Notes under the pieces: generated by a model | Database searches by the model: none | What the model was told of the DNA's origin: nothing | Seen by the model: only the letters and a program-made list of their open reading frames with translations | Assembly: GCA_017854585.1 (NCBI GenBank) | Contig: JAFMHK010000005.1 | Location: forward strand, 90,466 to 154,465 | From: Paracoccaceae bacterium | GTDB taxonomy: Bacteria > Pseudomonadota > Alphaproteobacteria > Rhodobacterales > Rhodobacteraceae | DNA length: 64,000 nt | Reading direction: 5' to 3' | Program-made: the position numbers and the translations under genes | Shown: piece after piece, positions 17,930 through 26,355 of the stretch | How the letters are laid out: each line of letters starts with the position of its first letter | Numbering within the stretch: position 1 is the stretch's first letter

Positions 17930-18667
17930 GTGACACAGGCATTTGAGATTGAGGGGGCTGACCGGCCCGCCCGTTGGGTTGTCACCTGCGATCATGCGTC
18001 GAACCGCGTGCCTGCGGAGGTTTCGGGCGGCGATCTTGGCTTGCCTGCCGCAGATATGGGCCGCCACATCGCCTATGACGTCGGTGCGCTTGGCGTGGCG
18101 CGCGCGCTTTCGGTGGCGCTTGACGCACCCATGATTGCTTCGAATTTCTCGCGGCTGGTGATTGACCCGAACCGGGGAGAAGACGACCCCACCCTGCTGA
18201 TGAAAATCTATGACGGGTCCATCATTCCGGCCAACCGCACCGCCGATCAGGCCGAGGTTGATCGGCGTCTGTCCCTGTTCCATCGGCCCTACCACACCGC
18301 TTTGGCCGGCCTTTTGGCGGCCAAGGCCGACCCGGTTATCGTTTCGATCCATTCGTTTACCCCGCAATTGCAGGGCCGCGCGCCGCGCCCTTGGCATGTG
18401 GGCGTGCTTTATGCCGAAGACACGCGGCTGGCATATCCATTGCTGGCCCGATTACGAGGTGAACCCGACCTGTGTGTCGGCGATAATGAGCCCTATTCCG
18501 GCCATTTGCCCGGCGATGCATTGGATCGCCATGGCGTTCAGCCGGGAAGGCCCCATATCTTGGTCGAGCTTCGCAATGACCTGATCGAAACCGCACCCGC
18601 GCAGATGGCATGGGGCAAGCGGCTGGCGCCATTGTTGCAAGCCGCCCTGAAACTATCGGAGGTTTAG
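17930..18667 (+). CDS. N-formylglutamate amidohydrolase family protein
   Basis: A 245-residue protein with a GTG start, supported by GGAG ten bases upstream. Family marks are VTCDHASNRVP near the N-terminus, RLVIDPNRGEDDP, VSIHSFTP and HILVELRNDLI, with His and Glu residues expected to bind zinc. Members hydrolyse N-formyl-L-glutamate to glutamate and formate, the last step of one histidine degradation route. No other hut gene is nearby, so a broader role is possible. Its stop is two bases before the start of the DUF1244 gene. Confidence 0.88.
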   Translation: MTQAFEIEGADRPARWVVTCDHASNRVPAEVSGGDLGLPAADMGRHIAYDVGALGVARALSVALDAPMIASNFSRLVIDPNRGEDDPTLLMKIYDGSIIPANRTADQAEVDRRLSLFHRPYHTALAGLLAAKADPVIVSIHSFTPQLQGRAPRPWHVGVLYAEDTRLAYPLLARLRGEPDLCVGDNEPYSGHLPGDALDRHGVQPGRPHILVELRNDLIETAPAQMAWGKRLAPLLQAALKLSEV

Positions 18668-18669
18668 AA

Positions 18670-18963
18670 ATGGACGACCAGACCCGCATCGAACTTGAAG
18701 CCGCCGCCTTTCGCCGCCTCTTGCAGCATCTGGACGAACGCAAGGATGTGCAGAACATCGACATGATGAACCTGACGGGGTTCTGCCGGAATTGTCTGAG
18801 CCGCTGGTATGGTGAGGCTGCGGCTGCGCGCGGCATCGCGATGGACAAGGACGCAGCGCGCGAAGCCATCTACAAAATGCCCTACGCAGAGTGGCGGGAG
18901 AAATACCAGACCGAGGCCAGCGACGCCCAGAAGGCGGCATTCCAAACATCGGCCAAGCACTGA
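18670..18963 (+). CDS. DUF1244 family protein
   Basis: A 97-residue protein. The core NIDMMNLTGFCRNCLSRW, with two cysteines three apart, followed by KMPYAEWREKYQ, is characteristic of the small DUF1244 family common in proteobacteria. Function is not established. It follows the amidohydrolase by two bases and ends before a strong terminator, so the two form a bicistronic unit. The in-frame start at 18610 lies inside the upstream gene and is rejected. Confidence 0.88.
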   Translation: MDDQTRIELEAAAFRRLLQHLDERKDVQNIDMMNLTGFCRNCLSRWYGEAAAARGIAMDKDAAREAIYKMPYAEWREKYQTEASDAQKAAFQTSAKH

Positions 18964-18975
18964 TCCGCGCAAAGT

Positions 18976-19024
18976 AGGTTACAAAAAATTGCGGATTCGC
19001 GATTCTTTGTAACCTTTATTTTTG
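18976..19024. terminator. Terminator between DUF1244 and yaaA
   Basis: A perfect ten-base stem AGGTTACAAA / TTTGTAACCT with a 20-base, partly self-complementary loop (18976-19015) is followed on the plus strand by TTATTTTT. The minus-strand side has a weaker T-run inside the loop start (TTTTTTG). It can serve both converging genes. Confidence 0.75.
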
Positions 19025-19026
19025 TG

Positions 19027-19803
19027 TTAAGCTGCTTCTGATTGCGCGTCGGACCGGATGAACGCCGGCTTGTCCGGCGTGCTCAGGTCGGGGGCATGGC
19101 GGTATCCGCCAAGCGTGAAATCCGTGATCGCCGCAGGGTCCGTCAAGCGGTTTTCGATAATGAACCGCGCCATCGCACCACGGGCTTTCTTGGCGAAGAA
19201 ACTGACGATCTTGGGACCGCCCGGTTTATCCTCAAGAAACGTCGGCGTGATGATCCGCAGGCGCAAGGCCTTTTGATCAACGGCGGCGAAATATTCAATC
19301 GATGCGCAGTTGATCAGCGTATCGGCGTTCAAGGCGTCGGCTTCGACATTCAGCGTCTCGGCCAGCGTCGTGCCCCAATAATCATAAAGCGACCTGCCAC
19401 GCGGGTTCTTCATCCGGCTGCCCATCTCCAGCCGGTAGGGCTGGATCGCGTCGAGTGGTTTCAACAGCCCGTAAAGCCCCGACAAGATCCGCAATCTGTC
19501 CTGCGCGAACCGCAGGTCATCGGGATCAAGGCTGGCCGCCTCAAGCCCGGCGTAGGTATCGCCCGCAAAGGCCAGCGCCGCGGGACGGGCATCATCCCTT
19601 GTGTCGGCAAAGCCCTGAAACCGCGCGCGGTTAAGTTTGGCCAGATCTTCCGAAATATCCATCAGCTTGCGCAGATCGCCCACGCTCAACTTTTTCGCCA
19701 CGCTGGCCAGCGTATCGGCGTCGGCCTGAAACTGCGGCTGCGTCATGTCAATGTCGCGCGCTGTCCAATCAAGGCGTTTGGCCGGGGAAATCACGGTCAG
19801 CAT
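19027..19803 (-). CDS. yaaA: Peroxide stress protein YaaA
   Basis: A 258-residue protein of the YaaA/DUF328 family. It begins MLTVISPAKRLDW and contains RFQGFADTRDD, AFAGDTYAGLEA, FAQDRLRILSGLYGLLKPLD and the C-terminal KKARGAMARF. YaaA in E. coli lowers free intracellular iron during hydrogen peroxide stress and binds DNA through a fold related to nucleases. The start at 19803 matches the family; eleven upstream in-frame codons are rejected. It is convergent with DUF1244 across a terminator. Confidence 0.94.
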   Translation of the reverse strand: MLTVISPAKRLDWTARDIDMTQPQFQADADTLASVAKKLSVGDLRKLMDISEDLAKLNRARFQGFADTRDDARPAALAFAGDTYAGLEAASLDPDDLRFAQDRLRILSGLYGLLKPLDAIQPYRLEMGSRMKNPRGRSLYDYWGTTLAETLNVEADALNADTLINCASIEYFAAVDQKALRLRIITPTFLEDKPGGPKIVSFFAKKARGAMARFIIENRLTDPAAITDFTLGGYRHAPDLSTPDKPAFIRSDAQSEAA

Positions 19804-19941
19804 GGGCAGTTCCTTTCGTTGGTATTGGGTGAACATGTTGGCCGCGCGGGCCTGTCGTCAAGTCGACGGCACCGCGTGGGGCCAAAAGACGGGTCACATG
19901 ATCGGGTCGACAAAGCGGTTGGGTGCATCCTCGCCCCATCC

Positions 19942-21984
19942 CTAAACGCCCTCGCGCAGCACCTCAAGAAAAGCATCGCCAAAGCGTTCCGCACGCCGGT
20001 CGCCCAGCAACCGCGTCAGTCCACCCATATCGCCCGGCTGCACCTCGGCCAGTTTCGCCAATTGTGACGACGAACAGGTCATCGGCTTTTCCAAGCCGTT
20101 CGGCCCGCGCGACAAATCGGCCTGCACGGCCAGCAGACGATCATAGATTTCGCCCGATGACCGACCGGCAAGTTTGCGCCGCGCCGGATGGACGGGTTGG
20201 GGCCTGTCGCCCGTGATCACAGCCAGAAATGCCGCGCCATGACGTTCAAGCTTGGTCGCGCCGACGCCCGAAATCCGCGCCATCGCATCCAGCGTTCCGG
20301 GGCGGGTTTCGGCCATTTCGATCAAGGTGCGGTCGTTGAAGATGACATAGGCGGGAACGCGGGCGTCTTCGGCCAATGCGCGGCGTTTGGCCTTCAATGC
20401 AGACAACAGCGGCGCGTCGTCTTCCGACACCAGTTGTTTCACCGCAGGGCGGCGGGGCACCTTGGCCATGGTATCCTTGCGCAACGTAATCGACGCTTCG
20501 TCCTTCAAAATGGGCCGGGCGGCGTGGGTCATCCGCAACGCGCCGAACCGATCCGGGTCGGGGCGCACCAGATCGTGCGCCGCCATCTGCCGGAACACAG
20601 CCTGCCAGCCGCGTTTGTCGAATTCGGTGCCGATACCGAAGGTGGGCAGTTGGTCATGGCCGCGTTCGCGGACCTTTTCGGTGGCATTTCCAACAAGGAT
20701 ATCGATCAGGTGGCCCGCACCAAAATATTCCCCCGTTCGCAGGATCGCCGATAGCGCCTTGCGCACGGGTTGAGTGGCGTCAAAGGTCTCGGGCGGGGTT
20801 TCGCACAGGTCACAATTGCCGCATGGATCGGCGGTTTCGCCAAAATAACCCAACAAGACCTGACGGCGGCATCCCAGCGCCTCTGCCAAGCCCAGCAACG
20901 CATTCAGGCGGCCATGATCGGCGGTTTTCCGGTCGCCGGGGGCCAACCCTTCGTCAATCTGCTGGCGGCGAAACCGGATGTCGTCGGGGCCGAACAGGGT
21001 CATCGTATCGGCGGGCGCCCCATCGCGGCCCGCACGGCCGATTTCCTGATAATAGCCTTCGATGGATTTCGGCAGATCGGCGTGGGCCACCCAGCGGATA
21101 TCGGGTTTGTCCACGCCCATCCCGAAGGCGATCGTGGCGACCACCACCAGACCATCCTCGCGGCTGAACCGGGTTTCGACGACGCGCCTGTCCTCGGCCT
21201 CCATCCCGCCATGATAATGGCAGGCGTTGTGGCCATCGGCGCGCAGGGCCTGCGCCAGCGTTTCGGTCTTGGCCCGTGTCCCACAGTAGACGATGCCGGA
21301 CTGGCCTTTTCGCGCGGCGGCAAAGCTGAGGATTTGCTGGCGCGGCTGGTTCTTGACCTCGAACGCCAGTGTGAGGTTCGGGCGATCAAACCCACGCAGG
21401 AAGGTTTCGGGCGGCACCCCATCAAACAGACGCTGCGCGATTTCTTCCCGGGTTTCGGCGTCGGCGGTCGCGGTGAAGGCCGCAAGCGGCACGTCAAGGG
21501 TCCTTCGCAGCGCACCAATGCGCAGGTAGTCGGGGCGGAAATCGTGGCCCCATTGACTGACGCAATGCGCCTCATCCACCGCGATCAGGGAAACCCCGGC
21601 GCGTTTCAGCATGCGTTCGGTCCCGGATGACGCCAGCCGTTCGGGCGCGATATACAGCAACTTGAGGGTGCCCTGTTCCAGTGCATCCCAGACGGCATCG
21701 GTTTCCTCGGTGGTATTGCCCGATGTCAGCGCGCCCGCGCTTACCCCCGCCTCTTTCAGCCCGCGCACCTGATCGCGCATCAACGCAATCAGCGGAGAGA
21801 TCACAACCGTCAGGCCATCGCGCATCAGAGCGGGCAGTTGAAAGCAAAGCGATTTGCCGCCCCCTGTGGGCATGATTGCAAGGGTGTTCTTGCCCTCGGC
21901 CACGGCGCGCACAATCTCCTCCTGCCCGGGGCGGAAGGATTTGAACCCGAAAACAGAGGAAAGAAGGGCGGAAGGGTCGGTCAT
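19942..21984 (-). CDS. recQ: ATP-dependent DNA helicase RecQ
   Basis: A 680-residue RecQ with the full domain order: helicase core with Walker A TGGGKS (residues 40-45), DEAH box at 137-140 and the aromatic loop SQWGHDFRPDY; helicase C domain with IAFGMGVDKPDIRWV and QEIGRAGRDG; the RQC zinc site CRRQVLLGYFGE..CGNCDLC; winged helix; and a C-terminal HRDC domain (ARISGVGATKLERHG). It unwinds DNA 3' to 5' in recombinational repair. The start at 21984 (MTDPSALLSSVFGF) gives the usual length. It is divergent from the TRAP binding protein. Confidence 0.97.
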   Translation of the reverse strand: MTDPSALLSSVFGFKSFRPGQEEIVRAVAEGKNTLAIMPTGGGKSLCFQLPALMRDGLTVVISPLIALMRDQVRGLKEAGVSAGALTSGNTTEETDAVWDALEQGTLKLLYIAPERLASSGTERMLKRAGVSLIAVDEAHCVSQWGHDFRPDYLRIGALRRTLDVPLAAFTATADAETREEIAQRLFDGVPPETFLRGFDRPNLTLAFEVKNQPRQQILSFAAARKGQSGIVYCGTRAKTETLAQALRADGHNACHYHGGMEAEDRRVVETRFSREDGLVVVATIAFGMGVDKPDIRWVAHADLPKSIEGYYQEIGRAGRDGAPADTMTLFGPDDIRFRRQQIDEGLAPGDRKTADHGRLNALLGLAEALGCRRQVLLGYFGETADPCGNCDLCETPPETFDATQPVRKALSAILRTGEYFGAGHLIDILVGNATEKVRERGHDQLPTFGIGTEFDKRGWQAVFRQMAAHDLVRPDPDRFGALRMTHAARPILKDEASITLRKDTMAKVPRRPAVKQLVSEDDAPLLSALKAKRRALAEDARVPAYVIFNDRTLIEMAETRPGTLDAMARISGVGATKLERHGAAFLAVITGDRPQPVHPARRKLAGRSSGEIYDRLLAVQADLSRGPNGLEKPMTCSSSQLAKLAEVQPGDMGGLTRLLGDRRAERFGDAFLEVLREGV

Positions 21985-22173
21985 GCCTGCGGGTTTTGTC
22001 TTTGACTGCTTGTTTTCATGACTGTCACATATTGCGATTTGCTTCACAACCCGCACCAAACCTGCGATTCTCGTTGGGGCATCTTGCGAATAACTTGCAA
22101 CTGGCGCTTCGATGCCTACGTGTTACCTGCCCGATTGGGCCTATTTGTTCCTGACCAAGAAGGAGGGCGCGAT

Positions 22174-23208
22174 ATGACCATCGTTAAGTCCCTGATCACC
22201 GCAACCGCAATCGCTCTGACCGGTTCCGCCAGCGCCCAAGAGCCCGAGGTGACGCTGCGGTTTCAGCATTTCGTCAGCCCGCTGTCCGCAAATCCCACCT
22301 ATTTCATGCAGCCCTGGGCCGATGCCATCGCGGAACAATCAGGCGGGCGCATCGCGGTCGAGCTTTATCCCGCGATGCAATTGGGCGGATCGGCGGCCAG
22401 CCAGTATGATCTGATCCGCGACGGCGCAATCGATGGCGGCTGGGTCATCCCCGGCTATCAGCCCGGTCGTTTCCCCGAGGCGGAGGCGTTGGAGTTGCCA
22501 TTCATAACCACCAAATCGGCCGAGGAGGCCAGCCGCGCGGCGTGGGTCTTTACACAGGAATTCCTGATGGACGATTTCGCCGATGTGCACGTGATCGCGG
22601 CGCACATGCATGGCCCCGGTCTGGTGCATCTTCGGGGCGACGCGATTGATGAACTTGCCGATTTCGACGGCCTGCGCCTGCGCGGGCCATCGCGGGCCGC
22701 GACCTTGTTGCTGGAACGTCTGGGCGCCACGCCCATCGGCATGCCCGTGCCCGCCTTTCCCGAGGCGTTGGCCCGCGGGGTGGTGGATGGCGGTGTGATC
22801 ACGTGGGAACAGGCCCCGTCCCTGCGACTGGATGAATTGGCCAACAGCCATACGGACGTGGCCGGAGATTACAGCCTTTATAACCTCTATTTCCTCTGGG
22901 CGATGAACCGCAGTGTCTATGATGGCCTGCCCGAAGACCTGCGCGCGGTGATTGACGCCAATTCCGGCATGATGGCCAGCGCTTGGGCGGGCCGGGCGCA
23001 TGATATCGGCGATGCCGAGGGGCGGGAGGCGATGGCGGCGGCGGGCAACCAGATTGCCGAAATGTCGCCGGAACTGACCGCCGAAATCCGTGCCCTTGGG
23101 GATGAAGTGATCGCCGACTGGATTATCGAGGCAAATGGCCGGGGTCTGGATGGGGCGGCGCTGGTTGATGCGGCACGCGCCGCAGTGGCGGCCGAACTTA
23201 TCCGGTAA
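22174..23208 (+). CDS. TRAP transporter solute-binding protein (DctP family), orphan
   Basis: A 344-residue periplasmic binding protein with a signal peptide (MTIVKSLITATAIALTGSASAQ) and DctP features: FQHFVSPLSANPTYFMQPWADAIAEQSGG, LYPAMQLGG, and near residue 165 the strand DGLRLRGPSRA, where the arginine usually pairs with a carboxylate ligand. A very good ribosome site AAGGAGGG precedes the ATG at 22174. No DctQ or DctM membrane subunit is adjacent: the flanks are recQ and rsmD. It either works with a permease encoded elsewhere or senses a ligand. Its 3' end overlaps rsmD by 11 bases. Confidence 0.9.
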   Translation: MTIVKSLITATAIALTGSASAQEPEVTLRFQHFVSPLSANPTYFMQPWADAIAEQSGGRIAVELYPAMQLGGSAASQYDLIRDGAIDGGWVIPGYQPGRFPEAEALELPFITTKSAEEASRAAWVFTQEFLMDDFADVHVIAAHMHGPGLVHLRGDAIDELADFDGLRLRGPSRAATLLLERLGATPIGMPVPAFPEALARGVVDGGVITWEQAPSLRLDELANSHTDVAGDYSLYNLYFLWAMNRSVYDGLPEDLRAVIDANSGMMASAWAGRAHDIGDAEGREAMAAAGNQIAEMSPELTAEIRALGDEVIADWIIEANGRGLDGAALVDAARAAVAAELIR

Positions 23209-23761
23209 CACGACCCAAGGTCACGACCGTGCCGCCATAGCGGCGCTGATCCAGCAATTCACACCCCGCCGGCAAGATCGGCGGGGTGTTTTCTTCCCAG
23301 ACGACGATGGCGCCGGGCGCAAGCCATCCGTTGCCAAGCGCCGAGGCCAGTGCCTTTTCGCCAAGGGCCTGCCCATAGGGTGGATCAAGGAAAACAAGCG
23401 TGAAGGCAGGTCCGCGCGCCGCGCCAAGATCGGTCGCATTGCGCCGGAAGACCTTGGTGATGCCCTGTGCCGCGCACAGCCCGATGTTTTCGCGCAAAAG
23501 CGCGCGGGCGGCGTTGCCGTCATCCACGAAGGTGCAATGTGCCGCGCCCCGCGAGAGAGCCTCAAGACCCAAGGCACCGGTCCCTGCAAACAAATCCAGC
23601 ACACGCGCGCCGGTGACCGGATCGCCATAGGTGGGATTTTGCAGCAGGTTGAACAGGTTTTCACGCACCCTGTCCGTGGTGGGCCGCAGGTGGGCCGCCG
23701 CGTCGCCTTGCCCCACATCGGCCAGTTTCTTGCCGCGCCAGCGACCGGCAACAATTCTCAT
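23198..23761 (-). CDS. rsmD: 16S rRNA (guanine966-N2)-methyltransferase
   Basis: A 187-residue methyltransferase beginning MRIVAGRWRGKKL. It has RPTTDRVRENLFNLL, the SAM motif VLDLFAGTGALGLEALSRGA and the catalytic LVFLDPPYGQAL (DPPY motif for exocyclic amino methylation). It methylates G966 of 16S rRNA during 30S assembly. The start at 23761 is the family start. It begins seven bases after the stop of the flavin reductase on the same strand. Confidence 0.95.
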   Translation of the reverse strand: MRIVAGRWRGKKLADVGQGDAAAHLRPTTDRVRENLFNLLQNPTYGDPVTGARVLDLFAGTGALGLEALSRGAAHCTFVDDGNAARALLRENIGLCAAQGITKVFRRNATDLGAARGPAFTLVFLDPPYGQALGEKALASALGNGWLAPGAIVVWEENTPPILPAGCELLDQRRYGGTVVTLGRVTG

Positions 23762-23768
23762 GTGTGTC

Positions 23769-24977
23769 TCATGACTTGAGCAATTCCTTGAGGTCAACAC
23801 CGGTGTCGCCCACCATATCGCGGGCGGGGGATTTGCCCGCCTCCAACAAGCGTTTCCCGACCATGTAGGCGCGCGGATCATTCATGGCATCGACAGCCAG
23901 CAAGGTGTCGCCCAGATAATACCAATGGGACTGCGACTTGCCTTCCCCCCGGACGATCACGCGGTCATAGCCGGAATTCAGCCCCGCGATTTGTAGCTTT
24001 ACATCGTACTGATCCGACCAGAACCACGGAAACGGGACATAATCCTGATCGGCACCCAGAACGTTGCGGGCGACCAGTTCGGCCTGATCGATCGCGTTTT
24101 GAACCGATTCCAGCCGCAGCCGCCCCCCTTTCCACGGAAACGACGCACAATCACCCGCAGCCCAGATCGCGGGATCGGAGGTGCGGCCATGACTGTCGGT
24201 CTTGATGCCATTGTCGATTTCGAGCCCGGCGGCCTGCGCCAGCGACGTGGCAGGGGCGATACCGATCCCGGCGATCACCATGTCAAAGCGGGCTTCCGTG
24301 CCATCCGACAGCACCGCACCAACGACCTGACCGTCAGCTCCCGTCAGGCGGGTCAGCCCCACACCTTCAAGGATCTGCACACCATTCTCGCGATGAAGCG
24401 CGCGGAAATAGTCGGATGTCTCAGGCGCGGCTACGCGTTGCAGGATGCGCGGGGCCATCTCGATCAGTGTGACCTCCATCCCCTTTTTGCGGCAGACGGC
24501 AGCCGCCTCCAGCCCGATATAGCCACCGCCGACGATCAAGACGCGGTTGCCCGCCGTAACCTGCGGGGCCATCGCATCCACATCCGCCAAGCCACGCACG
24601 ACGTGAACGCCCCTGAGATCGCCCCCGATATCGGCAGGCAGACGACGGGGCACCGATCCGGTGGTCAGGATCAGCGCGTCATAGGGGATGGGTTGGCCGC
24701 CCGCGATCACATGCCTTGCCGCACGGTCGATGGTATCGACGCGGGTGTTCAACACCAGATCGATCGCATTGTCGGCATAGAAATGCGCAGGCCGCAGAAA
24801 CAGCCGCTCAACCTCCATCTCGCCCAGCAGATAGGCCTTGGACAGGGGCGGGCGTTGATAGGGCGGGACGTGTTCTTCACCGAACAAGGTGATGCGCCCG
24901 GCGAAGCCTTCGGCGCGCAGTTTGGCCACTGCGGCCGCACCCGCCTGCCCTGCCCCGATAATAACGATGTTTTCCAT
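23769..24977 (-). CDS. FAD-dependent NAD(P)H reductase (ferredoxin/rhodocoxin reductase-like)
   Basis: A 402-residue flavoprotein. The FAD-binding loop is IIGAGQAGAAAVAKLR at the N-terminus, with PPYQRPPLSK soon after; the NAD(P)-binding loop VLIVGGGYIGLEAAAV lies near residue 150; WAAGDCASFP is the second FAD-contact motif; the C-terminal domain (about 325-402) matches the BphA4/rhodocoxin reductase dimer domain. These enzymes pass electrons from NADH to a ferredoxin or oxygenase. No ferredoxin or P450 lies nearby. It is divergent from two peroxiredoxins over 86 bases, hinting at a redox or peroxide context. Confidence 0.9.
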   Translation of the reverse strand: MENIVIIGAGQAGAAAVAKLRAEGFAGRITLFGEEHVPPYQRPPLSKAYLLGEMEVERLFLRPAHFYADNAIDLVLNTRVDTIDRAARHVIAGGQPIPYDALILTTGSVPRRLPADIGGDLRGVHVVRGLADVDAMAPQVTAGNRVLIVGGGYIGLEAAAVCRKKGMEVTLIEMAPRILQRVAAPETSDYFRALHRENGVQILEGVGLTRLTGADGQVVGAVLSDGTEARFDMVIAGIGIAPATSLAQAAGLEIDNGIKTDSHGRTSDPAIWAAGDCASFPWKGGRLRLESVQNAIDQAELVARNVLGADQDYVPFPWFWSDQYDVKLQIAGLNSGYDRVIVRGEGKSQSHWYYLGDTLLAVDAMNDPRAYMVGKRLLEAGKSPARDMVGDTGVDLKELLKS

Positions 24978-25063
24978 GCGCGCCCCGTCTTCTGATTGGC
25001 CTTCACGGCATGCGCACCCTATATGGCAGCCGAGAGAGAAAACAACCGATGGAGACACCAACC

Positions 25064-25549
25064 ATGACCATTTCCGTAGGCGATACGTTCCCGGACGCAA
25101 CGCTTGTCACGATGACAGATAACGGCCCTTCGACCGTCAATCTGACCGCCTATATCGCAGGCCGTAAAGTGATTGTATTTGGCCTTCCGGGCGCCTTTAC
25201 CGGGCCGTGCAGCACCGCGCATGTCCCCAGCTTCATCCGCACCGCCGACGCATTTCGCGAAAAAGGCGTGGAAGAGATTATCTGCGTATCGGTCAACGAC
25301 CCATTCGTGCTGAAAGCATGGGGCGAGGCCACCGGCGCAACCGAAGCCGGCATCACCATGTTGGGCGATGCGGAGGGCATTCTGACCCACACGCTGAAAA
25401 TGGAATTCACGGCGCCGCACATCGGCCTGATCGGTCGGTCAAACCGCTATGCCGTGGTGCTGGATAATGGCGTTGTCACCCATGCCAATGTCGACAAACC
25501 CGGCGTCTGCGATATTTCGCAGGGCGAACAGTTGCTTGAGACATTGTGA
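25064..25549 (+). CDS. Peroxiredoxin, Prx5-like, first of a tandem pair
   Basis: A 161-residue thiol peroxidase. The peroxidatic Cys49 sits in PGAFTGPCS, fitting the PxxxTxxC signature, though this copy has Gly-Pro where many Prx5 proteins have Pro-Thr. Cys74 and Cys149 are further candidates for resolving thiols. The protein reduces hydrogen or alkyl peroxides in the cytoplasm, usually with glutathione or thioredoxin. GGAGA about eight bases upstream favours the ATG at 25064 over the one at 25049. The next peroxiredoxin starts at its stop codon. Confidence 0.92.
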   Translation: MTISVGDTFPDATLVTMTDNGPSTVNLTAYIAGRKVIVFGLPGAFTGPCSTAHVPSFIRTADAFREKGVEEIICVSVNDPFVLKAWGEATGATEAGITMLGDAEGILTHTLKMEFTAPHIGLIGRSNRYAVVLDNGVVTHANVDKPGVCDISQGEQLLETL

Positions 25550-26046
25550 TGACTGGCGGCCACGTGATTGCGAAAGGCGATACACTGCCTGACGCACAGT
25601 TCCAGATCATGGGTCCGGCTGGCCCCATCAGCGTCCGGCTGTCGGACAAGACAGCAGGACGCCGTGTGGTGATCGTTGCGGTACCCGGCGCATTCACGCC
25701 CACTTGCGACGCCAAGCACCTGCCCAGTTTCGTCCGGACCAAACCGCAATTCGACGCCAAGGGCATCGACGAGGTGATGTGCATTTCGGTCAACGATGCC
25801 CATGTGATGCGGCTTTGGGGTGAAACCACCGGGGCCACGGCGGCGGGGATTACCATGCTGGCCGATGGCGATGCGTCGTTCACCAAGGCGATTGGTCTGG
25901 CCTTCGACAACGCCGCGGTCGGATTTCACGATCGGTCCCGGCGCTATGCGATGGTGGTCGATGGCGGGGTTGTCACGCACCTGCATCTGGAAAAACCCGG
26001 CGAATGCGCAATCTCTACCGGCGAGGCGTTGCTGGAGGCGATCTGA
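25549..26046 (+). CDS. Peroxiredoxin, Prx5-like, second of a tandem pair
   Basis: A 165-residue paralogue of the preceding gene, with the canonical active site PGAFTPTCD (peroxidatic Cys53) and matching later blocks: KGIDEVMCISVNDAHVM, ETTGATAAGITMLADG and the C-terminal KPGECAIS with a possible resolving Cys. The ATG at 25549 shares one base with the upstream TGA, so the pair is translationally coupled. The tandem looks like an old duplication. It ends 12 bases before convergent phhB. Confidence 0.92.
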   Translation: MTGGHVIAKGDTLPDAQFQIMGPAGPISVRLSDKTAGRRVVIVAVPGAFTPTCDAKHLPSFVRTKPQFDAKGIDEVMCISVNDAHVMRLWGETTGATAAGITMLADGDASFTKAIGLAFDNAAVGFHDRSRRYAMVVDGGVVTHLHLEKPGECAISTGEALLEAI

Positions 26047-26058
26047 CCGCGAAAGACC

Positions 26059-26355
26059 TCAGCTGGCCATCTTGTCCATGCGGGTGGCCAGCGCAACATC
26101 AAGATCGGACAACCCGCCGGCGTCATGGGTTGTCAGTGTGATCTCTACCGTCTTGTAAACATTGAACCATTCAGGGTGATGGTTCAACTTTTCAGCAACC
26201 AGCGCCGCGCGGGTCATGAAACCGAACGCCTCGATGAAATTGCCAAAGACATAGGTCTTTGTGATCGCGTCGCGCCCTTCGGTCAGGGCCCAGCCATTTT
26301 CGAGCAATGGGGCCAGTGCGACGTTGCGCAGCGCGTCGGTCAGTTTCTCGGTCAT
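26059..26355 (-). CDS. phhB: 4a-hydroxytetrahydrobiopterin dehydratase
   Basis: A 98-residue pterin carbinolamine dehydratase. The catalytic motif is [29 protein letters not shown] (here EKLNHHPEW then [11 protein letters not shown]), with the double His and a later His. It dehydrates 4a-hydroxytetrahydrobiopterin so that it can be reused by phenylalanine hydroxylase; the fold is also known as DCoH. No phhA is in the window. The ATG overlaps the stop of the upstream acyltransferase (ATGA). Confidence 0.95.
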   Translation of the reverse strand: MTEKLTDALRNVALAPLLENGWALTEGRDAITKTYVFGNFIEAFGFMTRAALVAEKLNHHPEWFNVYKTVEITLTTHDAGGLSDLDVALATRMDKMAS

